NCBI RefSeq assembly: GCF_964048965.1
Contig: NZ_OZ040189.1
Coordinates: 434,001 to 498,000, forward strand
DNA: 64,000 nucleotides
Source: Tenacibaculum sp. 190130A14a
Lineage (GTDB): Bacteria; Bacteroidota; Bacteroidia; Flavobacteriales; Flavobacteriaceae
Direction: 5' to 3'
Part shown: positions 15,060 to 24,058 of the stretch, piece after piece
Position numbering within the stretch: position 1 is the first letter of the stretch
Layout: every line of letters starts with the position of its first letter
Position numbers and translations under genes: made by a program
Notes under the pieces: generated by a model
What the model was told of the DNA's origin: nothing
The model's database searches: none
The model's input: only the letters and a program-made list of their open reading frames with translations

Positions 15060-17477
15060 TTATAGTCGCCTTTGAATATCACTATTTCCTGTACTTCTAT
15101 AACGTTGGTTTTTTACTGTTGTCTTTCCAAATGCATAGCGTATTGCAAGAGCTACACTTTGAGTGTCATGATAATTAGTGTCATTTATTTTGATGCCACC
15201 TACATTGATATTGTATCGGTCTTTGTTACTTCTAAAAATGTCTCTAGCTGATAATGAGATATTAAAGTTTCCTATGTTTTTTCTGAGTGCTAGCTCTGTT
15301 TCTAAACGATTTCCAATCTCTGTATTTACAATGGTAACCGGAAAGGTGTTTTTTGTATAAATAGTTAAAGAGAGTCCTTTCTCTTTAGAAATCATTATCA
15401 TTTGATTCAATGCCAAATTGAATAAAAGTGTTTTACTATTGATAGATACGTTGTTGTTTGCGTAGCTTCCCGTTGTTTGAATATGTCCAAGAAGAGAAGA
15501 AGAGTTAATTCGCCACCAAGGTTTTACTCTTGCAGAGAGTGCAGTACTTACGAAATAGGCATATTTGTTTCCGTAATTTGTTTTTCTATTAACAATAATG
15601 TCTTCTTCTGAATTAAACGGAAGCGCATAAAATTCATCAAGAGTTTGGCTAGCTCCAATTTGGGAAGTAAGTCTTACTTTACCAATACTTCTAGTATAGC
15701 TAAGTTCTTGACGATAATATCTTGAAGGATTTAAAAATGGGTTTCCTTCAAAATAAGTTTTATCGGTTGTATATTCTCTAAAAGGGTTTACATCCCAAAA
15801 ACTCGGACGTGTAATTCTGCTTGAAATTGATAATACGTAGCTGTTCTTTTTGTTTGGAGCAAATTTTAAAAACGCCGTTGGGAAGAAGTTTACATAATTT
15901 CTATCTACTACTTGATTGTTTTCAAGATATCCTTTAGCAACAGTGTTTTCTATTCTACTACCTATTTGATAAGACCAAGTCTTATTAATTTTGTGATTTA
16001 TGAGCGCGTAAAAAGCATGGATATTTTCATCATATTGAAATAAATTACTTCTCTGTAGGTCATTTTCCCAACCTAATAAATCGGCCGTTCTGTTTTCAAA
16101 TTTCAAATCGTTATGATTTTCAGAAAAAGAAAATTTTACTCCTGTTTCGAAAGTGAGTTTTTTATTGATAGGAAGTGTAAAATCTATTTTTATGGTTTTA
16201 TTCGTTACTTTTTGAAGTGTTGTATTTCGAAACCAATCTCTGGTATATAAAACTGTAGCAGGAGTAACATTTGAAAGTAAGTTAGTCTTACTTACACTGA
16301 AATTGTCTGAAGTAAATTTTAGATAGTCTGCATCAACAGATAGGCGTTCTCCATTCTTGCCTAATTTTCCTACATAATTCAGATTGACGGAATAATTATG
16401 ATTTTTCTGAGTATCGTCATTTGTGGTAATTGCTAAAGAATCGGTTGCTATATAAGTATCTAAACTATGAGCATTTCTATCTTGCTCTTCATCAGATCCT
16501 GAATACTCAAGAAACACACCCAGAATATGATTTTTGTTAATATTATAATCTATTCCAATGTTTGTTCCAGAGTACAAAGTTTTCATACTGTTTTCTCTAT
16601 CAATAAACCTGGTTTGAATACTAGAAGGGTCTAGATGATGGTAGAAAATATCTTTTTCGAAAGAAGTGTTTCGTTCTCTATTGCTTACATAGGAAGTAGA
16701 GTAGAGGTTCCAATTAGATTTTCTGTAATTTAAATATACACTTCCTGCTTCAGAAAACACCCTAGTTTTACGAGCACTGAGACTGGCATTTCCAAGAAGC
16801 CCTTCTTCTTTGTTTTTCTTTGTAATAATATTTAATATTCCCGCTCCTCCTTCTGCTTCAAATCTACTAGAGGGTGTTGTAATAACTTCTATGGCTTCTA
16901 AATTGTCTGCAGGAAGACTCTTTAAATAGTTCATTAAAGCAACTCCAGAAAGTCTTTTTTTTCTGTTGTTTATATATACAATAACTCCCTGTGTTCCTGC
17001 AATTTCTATATTACCTCCTTCAGAAGTAGAAACAAATGGGGTTCTGTTAATTGTTTCCCATACGCTACTTCCTATTATTAAATCAGAATTAGCAATGTTA
17101 AAACGAAGTCTGTCTGTTTTTCTTTCAATAATACTTTTGTTCGCATTGATTTCAACTGTTGCTAATTTGGTGTTCTCTTTAAATTGAAAGTTGAAAGTTT
17201 TATTGCTAGATAGCTTTATAGAAACAATTGAATCATTAAAAGCTACATGATAAAAACTTAATGAGTAGTTGCCTTTTTTTAGACGATCTATTTTATAGTG
17301 ACCTAAACTATCGGTTAATAGGTTTTTTATTAAAAGACTATCTTTTTTAAGACTTATAAATACGTCGGAAAGTGGATTGTTATATGTATCGGTAACCTTT
17401 CCTTTTAAGGTGTATTGAGCAAAGGCTGTTTCACAAAAAAGAACGATTAAAATAAAAGCAAAGATTACTCTTTTCAT
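15060..17477 (-). CDS. Outer-membrane beta-barrel (TonB-receptor-like) protein of the RiPP operon
   Basis: An 805-residue protein with a signal peptide (MKRVIFAFILIVLFCETAFAQ); I chose that Met rather than the ORF's earlier Met 57 codons upstream, which gives no signal peptide. After it comes a carboxypeptidase-regulatory-like domain (about 22-105), a plug-like domain (VYINNRKKR and IEVITTPSSRFEAEGGAG-type residues near 175-215) and a long barrel typical of the Bacteroidota outer-membrane beta-barrel family (PF14905-like). It lies 96 bp upstream of the precursor on the same strand. It could export, import or act as the immunity/uptake partner for the modified peptide; which one cannot be told from sequence. 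Confidence 0.8.
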   Translation of the reverse strand: MKRVIFAFILIVLFCETAFAQYTLKGKVTDTYNNPLSDVFISLKKDSLLIKNLLTDSLGHYKIDRLKKGNYSLSFYHVAFNDSIVSIKLSSNKTFNFQFKENTKLATVEINANKSIIERKTDRLRFNIANSDLIIGSSVWETINRTPFVSTSEGGNIEIAGTQGVIVYINNRKKRLSGVALMNYLKSLPADNLEAIEVITTPSSRFEAEGGAGILNIITKKNKEEGLLGNASLSARKTRVFSEAGSVYLNYRKSNWNLYSTSYVSNRERNTSFEKDIFYHHLDPSSIQTRFIDRENSMKTLYSGTNIGIDYNINKNHILGVFLEYSGSDEEQDRNAHSLDTYIATDSLAITTNDDTQKNHNYSVNLNYVGKLGKNGERLSVDADYLKFTSDNFSVSKTNLLSNVTPATVLYTRDWFRNTTLQKVTNKTIKIDFTLPINKKLTFETGVKFSFSENHNDLKFENRTADLLGWENDLQRSNLFQYDENIHAFYALINHKINKTWSYQIGSRIENTVAKGYLENNQVVDRNYVNFFPTAFLKFAPNKKNSYVLSISSRITRPSFWDVNPFREYTTDKTYFEGNPFLNPSRYYRQELSYTRSIGKVRLTSQIGASQTLDEFYALPFNSEEDIIVNRKTNYGNKYAYFVSTALSARVKPWWRINSSSLLGHIQTTGSYANNNVSINSKTLLFNLALNQMIMISKEKGLSLTIYTKNTFPVTIVNTEIGNRLETELALRKNIGNFNISLSARDIFRSNKDRYNINVGGIKINDTNYHDTQSVALAIRYAFGKTTVKNQRYRSTGNSDIQRRL

Positions 17478-17796
17478 GCAATTTTTGATATCAAAATTTA
17501 AAACGATTAATACTGTTTTAGGTTTTGAATCCGACCAAAAGAAAATCTTGATTTTTACACTATTTACAATAAAAGATACATCAAGTGTTTTACTTGTGTA
17601 GTGTATTGTATGATAGTATAGTGAAAAGCATTTTTTTGGGGGACTCAAACAAAAAAATAATTTACTATAACTTATTCTTTTCGGTACTAACTTACAATAA
17701 AATTACTATACTTCCTAAGAGATAAAAACAATTGATATAAATTTTACTCTTTAGTGTAGTCGAAAGAACTTCTTTACAAAGAAATGTATGAAAAAG
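17478..17796. other. Intergenic region upstream of the RiPP operon
   Basis: About 320 bp, very AT-rich, between the receptor start and the end of the uracil-DNA glycosylase-like gene. It must hold the operon promoter, but I find no clear TTG-N19-TAnnTTTG match on the minus strand. TTACTATA-like words occur twice (about 17662 and 17703). No ORF with coding character is seen. Confidence 0.4.
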
Positions 17797-18363
17797 TTAA
17801 GGTAGAATTTTTTGTACTTTGTTTTGTAATTCTGGAATAACTTCTTGTTCGAACCATGGGTTTTTTGTTAGCCAAAATCTATTTCTGGGAGAAGGATGCG
17901 GTAGTACAAAGTACTTGGGTAAGTATAAAGGGTAATTGTTAACGGTTTCAGTCAATGTTCTTTTGGCTCGGTCCTTTAAATAATAGTTTTGTGCATACAT
18001 TCCGATTAATAAAACCAGCTCAACATTTTTTAATTCGTTAAAAAGTTTGGCGTGCCATTCAGGAGCACATTCTTTTCTAGGGGGTAAATCACCACTCTTT
18101 CCTTTTCCTGGATAGCAAAACCCCATAGGGATAATTCCAAACAGTTCCGTGTTGTAAAATTGTTCGTTGGTTACATTAAGCCATTTTCTTAACTGTTTTC
18201 CGCTTGCATCATCCCATGGTATTCCCGAGGCATGAACTTTTGTTCCTGGCGCCTGACCAATAATGATAATTTTAGAATTAGGGCTTGCATATACAACAGG
18301 TCTAGGTGCTATGTGTTCTAAACAAATTGTACAGGAACGAATATCAGCGAGTAATTTTTCCAT
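17797..18363 (-). CDS. Uracil-DNA glycosylase family protein
   Basis: A 188-residue protein, counting from the Met at 18363; the longer ORF would begin inside the rseP terminator hairpin. Family signatures are GQAPGTKVHASGIPW (about 39-53, the GxAPG active-site loop with a following Trp-Asp), the PMGFCYPGKGKSGD loop in mid-protein, and HPSPRNRFW near the C-terminus, containing the catalytic-type His. An N-terminal CTIC pair (about 10-13) echoes the Fe-S cysteines of family 4/5 enzymes, but a full four-Cys set is not evident. It likely removes uracil or another damaged base from DNA. The exact UDG family is uncertain. Confidence 0.8.
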   Translation of the reverse strand: MEKLLADIRSCTICLEHIAPRPVVYASPNSKIIIIGQAPGTKVHASGIPWDDASGKQLRKWLNVTNEQFYNTELFGIIPMGFCYPGKGKSGDLPPRKECAPEWHAKLFNELKNVELVLLIGMYAQNYYLKDRAKRTLTETVNNYPLYLPKYFVLPHPSPRNRFWLTKNPWFEQEVIPELQNKVQKILP

Positions 18364-18373
18364 GGAATTAAAG

Positions 18374-18404
18374 TACAAAAAAAGCATCGCCTAAACGATG
18401 CTTT
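18374..18404 (-). terminator. rseP terminator
   Basis: AAAGCATCG (18381-18389) pairs with CGATGCTTT (18396-18404), loop CCTAAA, followed on the minus strand by seven T. It lies 24 bp after the rseP stop. The plus strand also has a T run, but no plus-strand gene ends here. Confidence 0.85.
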
Positions 18405-18427
18405 TTTTAAATGTATATAAACGATAC

Positions 18428-19774
18428 TTATTTAAATAGTCTAAATATATCATTACCATTAGCAAATAGTAATAGCGCCAATAATAACACAAATCCGGTA
18501 ACTTGTGCATATTCTAAAAACTTATCGCTAGGCTTTTTACCTGTAATCATTTCCCATAAAGTAAACATAACATGTCCACCATCTAAAGCAGGAATAGGTA
18601 ATAAGTTCATAAAACCTAACATTATTGATAAAAACGCCGTAATATTCCAGAAAGTTTCCCAGCTAAATTCTGAAGGGAAGATACTTCCAATAGAAATAAA
18701 TCCTCCAAGTCCTTTATAAGCACCAGTACTTGGATTAAAGATTTTTTTCATTTGTTTTATGTAGCTCGTCAAGGTAGTCCATGCTTTATTTGTACCAGCA
18801 GGAATCGCTTCTCCAAAAGAATATGATTTTTCTGCTAATTGGTAGTATCCTAATTTTTCCAAATCTTTTAATGATACAGCTCCCCAACGTACACCAAGAT
18901 TACCATGGTTTGATACTTTAGCAGGTATTTCTACATCTTGGTTTTGTCTTTTTAAAGTAAGTGTAACGTCTTGTCCCTTTAATGTTTGTAGCATAGGCTT
19001 GGCCTGATCGTAATAAGAGATTTGTTGTCCGTTAATTGCCACTACAATATCTTTTGGCTGTATGTTCGCGTTCGCGTTAATAGAGTCTTTTTCAACTGCC
19101 GCAATAATAAAAGGATATCTAGGTGTAATAAAAGCCCCAGCATCTTTACCTCTATCTACTAATTGAGAGATGAAATCATTAGGAATCTCTTTAGTAAGAG
19201 TTTCTCCGTTTCTTTCTATTGTGTAACTATTACCATTGATGAACTCTAAAGGTAATTCTCTAAATTTTTCAATTTTATTACCATCAATAGTTAGTATTTT
19301 ATCACCTGTTTGTAATCCTAAATCTTTTCCAAGTTGGTCTTGTACCCAAACTCCATCTTTTAAACTTTCGTTTGGTAAAAACTTTTCACCATAAGCCCAC
19401 ATTAAACAGATGTAGATTAAAATACCTAGCACGAAATTTACAAATACTCCACCTAACATAATAATTAAACGTTGCCATGCCGGTTTAGATCTAAATTCCC
19501 AAGGTTTAGGTTCTTCTTTCATTTGCTCAGTATCCATGCTTTCATCAATCATACCAGCAATTTTCACATATCCTCCTAGAGGAATCCATCCAATACCATA
19601 AACAGTTTCACCTATTTTCTTTTTGAATAAAGAAAACTTGTAGTCAAAGAATAAATAGAACTTTTCTACTTTGGTTTTAAAGAGCTTAGCGGGAATAAAA
19701 TGTCCTAATTCGTGTAGCACAATTAATAGCGATAAACTTAAGATGAATTGTGATGCTTTTATTAATATCTCCAT
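18428..19774 (-). CDS. rseP: RIP metalloprotease RseP (site-2 protease)
   Basis: A 448-residue inner-membrane zinc protease. The first membrane segment contains HELGH (21-25), the metal-binding and catalytic motif. Two PDZ domains follow (about 125-200 and 205-290; GDKILTIDGNKI and PKDIVVAINGQQI are their carboxylate-loop signatures). Near residue 400 is NLLPIPALDGGHV, giving the third zinc ligand. It cleaves transmembrane substrates such as anti-sigma factors after a first cut by a site-1 protease. It is transcribed alone, with a strong terminator just downstream. The length is usual for the family. An ECF sigma/anti-sigma-like pair occurs elsewhere in this window (43410-44250), but no link is shown. 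Confidence 0.95.
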   Translation of the reverse strand: MEILIKASQFILSLSLLIVLHELGHFIPAKLFKTKVEKFYLFFDYKFSLFKKKIGETVYGIGWIPLGGYVKIAGMIDESMDTEQMKEEPKPWEFRSKPAWQRLIIMLGGVFVNFVLGILIYICLMWAYGEKFLPNESLKDGVWVQDQLGKDLGLQTGDKILTIDGNKIEKFRELPLEFINGNSYTIERNGETLTKEIPNDFISQLVDRGKDAGAFITPRYPFIIAAVEKDSINANANIQPKDIVVAINGQQISYYDQAKPMLQTLKGQDVTLTLKRQNQDVEIPAKVSNHGNLGVRWGAVSLKDLEKLGYYQLAEKSYSFGEAIPAGTNKAWTTLTSYIKQMKKIFNPSTGAYKGLGGFISIGSIFPSEFSWETFWNITAFLSIMLGFMNLLPIPALDGGHVMFTLWEMITGKKPSDKFLEYAQVTGFVLLLALLLFANGNDIFRLFK

Positions 19775-19912
19775 ATGGGTACTTTATGTCTGAGTTTTAA
19801 AATCTGACAAATGTACGTTTTTCAAAAGAGTTCTAAAAGTTTGAAGTTTAGTTAGGCGATTGATTTAACAAACTTTTTAAGAAATGAGCCGTATTCCCCT
19901 GTTTTTTAGTCG

Positions 19913-19937
19913 TATTTTTGTGTAAAATTTGAAAGAA
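19913..19937 (+). promoter_or_regulatory. Possible promoter of the SCO-family gene
   Basis: TATTTTTG at 19913-19920 matches the Bacteroidota -7 consensus TAnnTTTG exactly. It lies only 9 bp from the TTG start codon, so the transcript would be leaderless or nearly so. The -33 element is not clear. Confidence 0.4.
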
Positions 19938-20615
19938 GTGGATTTAAAATTCTTTAAAAAATCTAAAAGTACAATAATCTTTTTGTTAGTATTTACAGCA
20001 GTTGGTATTCCTGTGTTTTATCATTTAGTTAAAGCAGATACTAAACTACCAATATATAATCCTGCAGATATCAACCCCAAATTAGTTGATGCTTCTGTTA
20101 GAAATAAAACAAAGAACCATACTATTGGAGACTTTTCTTTAATAAATCAAAACGGAGAAACTGTTACGAATGCCGATTATGATGGGAAGATTTATGTTGC
20201 TGACTTCTTTTTTACCCGTTGTCAAACCATTTGTATTTTAATGGCTTATAATATGACTGAGCTTCAAGAGCATTATAAAAATGACGATGAGGTTATGTTT
20301 TTATCGCATTCTGTAACTCCTGTAATGGATAGTGTTCCGCAATTACGTAAATATGCCAATGAGAAAGGAGTTATTGATGGTAAATGGAATGTTACTACTG
20401 GAGACAAAAAGCATATTTATAACTTAGCGCGTAAGCATTACTTTGCTACCTTAGATGAAGGTGATGGAGGAGCAAATGATTGGGTACATACGGAGAATTT
20501 TGTTTTAATAGATAAAGACCGCCGTATTCGTGGTGTTTATGATGGAACTAAGAAAGAAAATATGCAGAAAATAATTGACGATATTACCTTGCTAAAAGAA
20601 GAATACGCAAAATAA
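19929..20615 (+). CDS. SCO family protein (SCO1/SenC, copper chaperone-like)
   Basis: A 228-residue protein with one N-terminal membrane anchor (about 14-33) and a thioredoxin-fold domain outside the cytoplasm. The copper-binding CxxxC is C98-QTI-C102 and the distal His is H187 in DWVHTENF. SCO proteins deliver copper to, or keep reduced, the CuA site of cytochrome c oxidase. No ATG is available; the start is probably TTG at 19929, or GTG three codons later. It stands alone here, ending at the base before the convergent SdpI-family gene. Oxidase subunit genes are not in the window. Confidence 0.88.
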   Translation: MKEVDLKFFKKSKSTIIFLLVFTAVGIPVFYHLVKADTKLPIYNPADINPKLVDASVRNKTKNHTIGDFSLINQNGETVTNADYDGKIYVADFFFTRCQTICILMAYNMTELQEHYKNDDEVMFLSHSVTPVMDSVPQLRKYANEKGVIDGKWNVTTGDKKHIYNLARKHYFATLDEGDGGANDWVHTENFVLIDKDRRIRGVYDGTKKENMQKIIDDITLLKEEYAK

Positions 20616-20960
20616 TTATTTCAGTTTATTTCCGTCGCTATCAAAATTCTTATTCAATTCTTGCTCGGTTTTAATCACTGAAACCGCTAATGATAAAATC
20701 ATAATTGCCATTGGTTGCCACGTAATTTCTTTACCAAAGTATGCTAAGGCCAAAGAAGCAACTAATGAAATTGCTGAATAAACTAAAAATTGCTTGATAA
20801 AAAAGCTGTTTGCAAATTTCCAAATAGTTTCGTTACTCATCGTTTTATTAGTACGATACCCGTAAATAGAATTTATCTTTTTTGGAGGGAAAAAATAAAA
20901 AATTAAGCTGAACAAAAAAAGAACACCGTTCACAGAAAGTACGTAATAAATAGACTCCAT
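20616..20960 (-). CDS. SdpI family membrane protein
   Basis: A 114-residue protein with three hydrophobic segments (about 5-24, 58-75, 81-97). The loop KINSIYGYRTNKTMSNETIWKFAN between the first two matches the SdpI/YhfL family signature (YGYRT, then W..AN). The founding member protects Bacillus from the SdpC toxin and acts as its signalling receptor; most family members have no known role. Its stop abuts the SCO gene stop. Only 2 bp separate its start from the stop of the serine hydrolase gene upstream, so the two probably share a transcript. Confidence 0.8.
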   Translation of the reverse strand: MESIYYVLSVNGVLFLFSLIFYFFPPKKINSIYGYRTNKTMSNETIWKFANSFFIKQFLVYSAISLVASLALAYFGKEITWQPMAIMILSLAVSVIKTEQELNKNFDSDGNKLK

Positions 20961-20962
20961 AA

Positions 20963-22300
20963 TTAGTTTTTAATGGATGCTAAGATACCGCTTAAAATTT
21001 GATTGACATCTGCATTTTTACTTAAACTCATGCGTACAACAACCAAGTCGTGCTCTGGAAAAATGAATACATTTTGTCCCTTGTAGCCATTAAAAGAAAA
21101 CATGTTTTTAGGAACATCTGGGTATTTCCCTCCAGTGTTTAACCAAATTTGAGCACCATAACCACCATCTACAGAATTACTTGACCCCGGAGTTGGTGTA
21201 GTTGCATAGTCAACCCAATCTTTATCAAATAAATGTTCTCCATTCCATGCTCCCTTGTTTAAATACAAAAGGCCAAATTTAGCCCAATCTCTTGGTGTTG
21301 CCCAAGCATAAGAAGATCCCACATAATTTCCACTCATATCGGTTTCAATAAGCATTGAGTTCATTCCTATTTTGTCGATTAAGGAAGTATACCAAAAATC
21401 TAAATATTCTTGATGTGTATTAAACTGTTTGCGTAAAATTCCAGAAAGTAAATTTGTGGTTCCTGAAGAGTAATTCCAAGTTTCATTAGGCTTCCCAATC
21501 AGAGGTTTATCAATTTGACTTTTGGTCATGTCTTTTTCTAAGAAGAGCATCTTGGTTACATCTGAAATGGTGTTGTAATCTTCTTCCCATTCCAAACCAG
21601 AATTCATTTGTAATAAGTTATGAATGGTAATGTTTTTTCTTTCGTCGTTACTCCATTCTTTGATAGGAGCTTTATCATGAACATTAATTTTTCCTTGGCA
21701 TTGTAAAATTCCATATAACGTACTGGTAATACTTTTGGTCATAGACCAACCAAGAAGTTTTGAATCTTTATCTAAGCTGTCAGCGTATCTTTCTGCAATG
21801 ATTTGGTTTTTATATACAACAACTGCGGCTCTAGTTTTGTTTTTCTCATTAAATAGCGTGTCCATTACAGTATTTAATTTCTTGTAATCAACATTGCTAA
21901 AAACAGTGTCTTTTTGTGGTGCATTTCCATAAGGAAAAGGTGTTGTATTATCAGGAACGGCTCTTTGAGGTACTAAAAATTTTTGATTGACATCGAAATC
22001 AGAAGAAACCAAAACAGCTCCTAAACCTTCTCTGTAAACAGCCTTTCTTGTTAAAAGTCCATATACAGAACCTGTAGCATATTTTTCTGATGCATTAATT
22101 TCGTCAGAGGTTAAATTAATAGGAGAGAAGTTATTGTCGTTATGATCGGTATAACTCAAACTTCTACCTGCTAAAAAAACAGAAGAGGCAGTGTTTTTTG
22201 CAGAGTATCCTGCAAGGATGTTTAATTTTGGATAATTGTATGAAAAAGCAATTATAATAACAACTACAAGTAGTACTAAAAATCTTTTTAAAAGCTTCAT
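20963..22300 (-). CDS. Serine hydrolase (class C beta-lactamase fold)
   Basis: A 445-residue protein. I start at the Met at 22300, which gives a single N-terminal membrane segment (LLKRFLVLLVVVIIIAF); the ORF extends 35 codons further without support. The beta-lactamase domain has the catalytic SxxK as SMTKS (about residue 185), YSSG in the place of YxN (about 280), and a C-terminal GYGAQIWLNTGG stretch where KTG/HxG normally lies. Such proteins are usually esterases, D-amino-acid peptidases or penicillin-binding-like enzymes and not antibiotic resistance factors. The domain faces the periplasm. It diverges from sufS. Confidence 0.85.
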   Translation of the reverse strand: MKLLKRFLVLLVVVIIIAFSYNYPKLNILAGYSAKNTASSVFLAGRSLSYTDHNDNNFSPINLTSDEINASEKYATGSVYGLLTRKAVYREGLGAVLVSSDFDVNQKFLVPQRAVPDNTTPFPYGNAPQKDTVFSNVDYKKLNTVMDTLFNEKNKTRAAVVVYKNQIIAERYADSLDKDSKLLGWSMTKSITSTLYGILQCQGKINVHDKAPIKEWSNDERKNITIHNLLQMNSGLEWEEDYNTISDVTKMLFLEKDMTKSQIDKPLIGKPNETWNYSSGTTNLLSGILRKQFNTHQEYLDFWYTSLIDKIGMNSMLIETDMSGNYVGSSYAWATPRDWAKFGLLYLNKGAWNGEHLFDKDWVDYATTPTPGSSNSVDGGYGAQIWLNTGGKYPDVPKNMFSFNGYKGQNVFIFPEHDLVVVRMSLSKNADVNQILSGILASIKN

Positions 22301-22436
22301 GGAGGATTTTTTGAGCAAATGTAAGAAAATCAGAATACTACTGTGTAAAAACTCTATTAAATAAATTAGGAATATGTAATGGATGATTGTTGGTTTGAGA
22401 TACAAGCCCTACCTTTGTTGTAAATTTTATGAATGT

Positions 22437-23648
22437 ATGTTTGATATAAAAAAGATTCGTGCAGATTTTCCAATTTTAAATAGAAAAGTTCACGGAAAAC
22501 CTTTGGTATATCTTGATAATGGTGCTACCTCTCAAACACCGCAAGTGGTTATAGACGCTATTGTAGATTATTATACAAACTACAATGCAAATATTCATAG
22601 AGGAGTACATACGTTAAGTCAAGAAGCAACTGATAAATATGAAGAAGCTCGAATTAAGATTCAAAAACATTTTAATGCAAAGCATCCCTATGAAATTATT
22701 TTAACCTCTGGTACTACACATAGTATTAATATTGTAGCATCTGGATTTGCTGCAATTTTAAAAGAAGGTGATGAAATTATAGTATCGGCTTTAGAGCATC
22801 ATTCTAATATTGTTCCATGGCAAATGCTATGTGAGAAAACAGGTGCTGTATTAAAGGTAATACCAATAAATGAAGATGGATCTTTACAAATGGGAGTGTA
22901 CCATGAGCTATTGAATAATAAAACAAAACTAGTTTTTTGTAACCATGTGTCAAATGCTTTGGGAGTGATAAACCCAATAGAAGAATTGATACATGCAGCT
23001 CATAAATTTGGCGCTTATGTGTTAATTGATGGAGCACAAGCATGCCCTCACGTAAAACCAGATGTTCAAGAGTTGGATGTTGATTTCTATGTAGCTTCAG
23101 CGCATAAAATGTGTGGGCCTACGGGAGTTGGGTTATTGTATGGTAAAGAAGAACTGTTAAATATGTTACCTCCGTACCAGGGTGGAGGAGAAATGATAGA
23201 AACAGTAACCTTTGAAAAAACAACATACGCAGGATTGCCACATAAGTTTGAAGCTGGTACGCCGAATATTTGTGGAGGTATTGCCTTTGGAGTGGCGGTA
23301 GACTATATGAATGAAATAGGTTTTGAAGCTATTGCTACTCAAGAAGACAAATTGTTGCAATATGCAACAGAAGAATTAGAGAAAATAGAAGGATTGAAGA
23401 TTTATGGTACTTCAAATAAAACTTCAGTAATCTCATTTAATTTAGAAGGAATTCACCCCTATGATGTTGGAGCAATTTTAGATAAACTTGGTATAGCGGT
23501 TAGAACAGGACACCATTGCGCACAGCCAATTATGGATTTTTTCTGTATTCCAGGTACAATAAGAGCATCGTTTACTTTTTATAATACCTTAGAAGAGGTA
23601 GATGAACTAGTAAAAGCGGTAAAAAGAGCACAGATGATGCTGTCGTAA
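22437..23648 (+). CDS. sufS: Cysteine desulfurase SufS
   Basis: A 403-residue PLP enzyme that moves sulfur from cysteine to the SUF Fe-S assembly system. PLP-binding Lys is in SAHKMCGPTG (about 223). The active-site Cys lies in RTGHHCAQP (about 361), the short-loop form that marks SufS (group II) and not IscS. The ATG at 22437 starts MFDIKKIRADFP, a typical SufS N-terminus; the ORF's 18 earlier codons overlap the divergent hydrolase leader and are unlikely. The other suf genes are not next to it, and a strong terminator follows. Confidence 0.95.
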   Translation: MFDIKKIRADFPILNRKVHGKPLVYLDNGATSQTPQVVIDAIVDYYTNYNANIHRGVHTLSQEATDKYEEARIKIQKHFNAKHPYEIILTSGTTHSINIVASGFAAILKEGDEIIVSALEHHSNIVPWQMLCEKTGAVLKVIPINEDGSLQMGVYHELLNNKTKLVFCNHVSNALGVINPIEELIHAAHKFGAYVLIDGAQACPHVKPDVQELDVDFYVASAHKMCGPTGVGLLYGKEELLNMLPPYQGGGEMIETVTFEKTTYAGLPHKFEAGTPNICGGIAFGVAVDYMNEIGFEAIATQEDKLLQYATEELEKIEGLKIYGTSNKTSVISFNLEGIHPYDVGAILDKLGIAVRTGHHCAQPIMDFFCIPGTIRASFTFYNTLEEVDELVKAVKRAQMMLS

Positions 23649-23673
23649 ACAATTTATAAACTCTATTTTCAAG

Positions 23674-23710
23674 TAGCCTTTCTAAAGCGTTTTTTAGAAA
23701 GGCTATTTTG
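23674..23710 (+). terminator. sufS terminator
   Basis: A 13-bp perfect stem (23674-23686 with 23693-23705, loop GCGTTT) followed by TTTTG and more T. It lies 25 bp after the sufS stop. Confidence 0.85.
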
Positions 23711-24058
23711 TTTTTAATATGATGGGTTTTAATGAGTGAAATTGATATTTTTTCAAAAGTTTTTGTTAAAATTTGACGTTTTTTTGATGTTTTTGTTAAA
23801 TTTTTACAAAGTTGATTTAGGGTGAAATGCTAGCTCGCCTACTGTTTTTATTGAGGAAATTGGAATTTGTTAAAAAATTTTTGTCAACACAAAAAAGTTA
23901 TATATTGCAAATCGTTAAAAAAACCCTTCAAAAATTATCAATATGATAATTCTTTAACTATTACTCAACTAAAAAGTTAAGCTGGTGTTTTTTTTGCAAA
24001 AATTATTACTGCCTACGGTAAGGTGGTTAAGTATTAACTATATTTTAATTTTTACAAC
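23711..24058. other. Long AT-rich leader region before the M43 protease gene
   Basis: About 350 bp without a gene. It holds near-copies of TTTTGTTAAA at 23761 and 23791, exactly 30 bp apart, and a related TTTGTTAAA at 23876. A possible promoter is TTG at 23881 with TATATTGC at 23901 (spacer 17, shorter than usual). If that is used, the mRNA leader is about 150 bases. No stable hairpin stands out. Confidence 0.35.

Noticed and set aside
17478..17648. 57-codon N-terminal extension of the RiPP-operon receptor.
   Set aside because: The Met at 17477 begins a typical signal peptide; the extension would put a signal sequence in the middle of the protein.
20963..22300. Serine hydrolase as a beta-lactamase resistance gene.
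   Set aside because: It has the fold and SxxK, but a membrane anchor, a long N-terminal part and YSS in place of YxN; such proteins are usually esterases or peptidases.
22301..22405. N-terminal extension of the serine hydrolase ORF.
   Set aside because: It would overlap the 5' region of the divergent sufS, has no domain match, and the internal Met at 22300 begins a good membrane segment.
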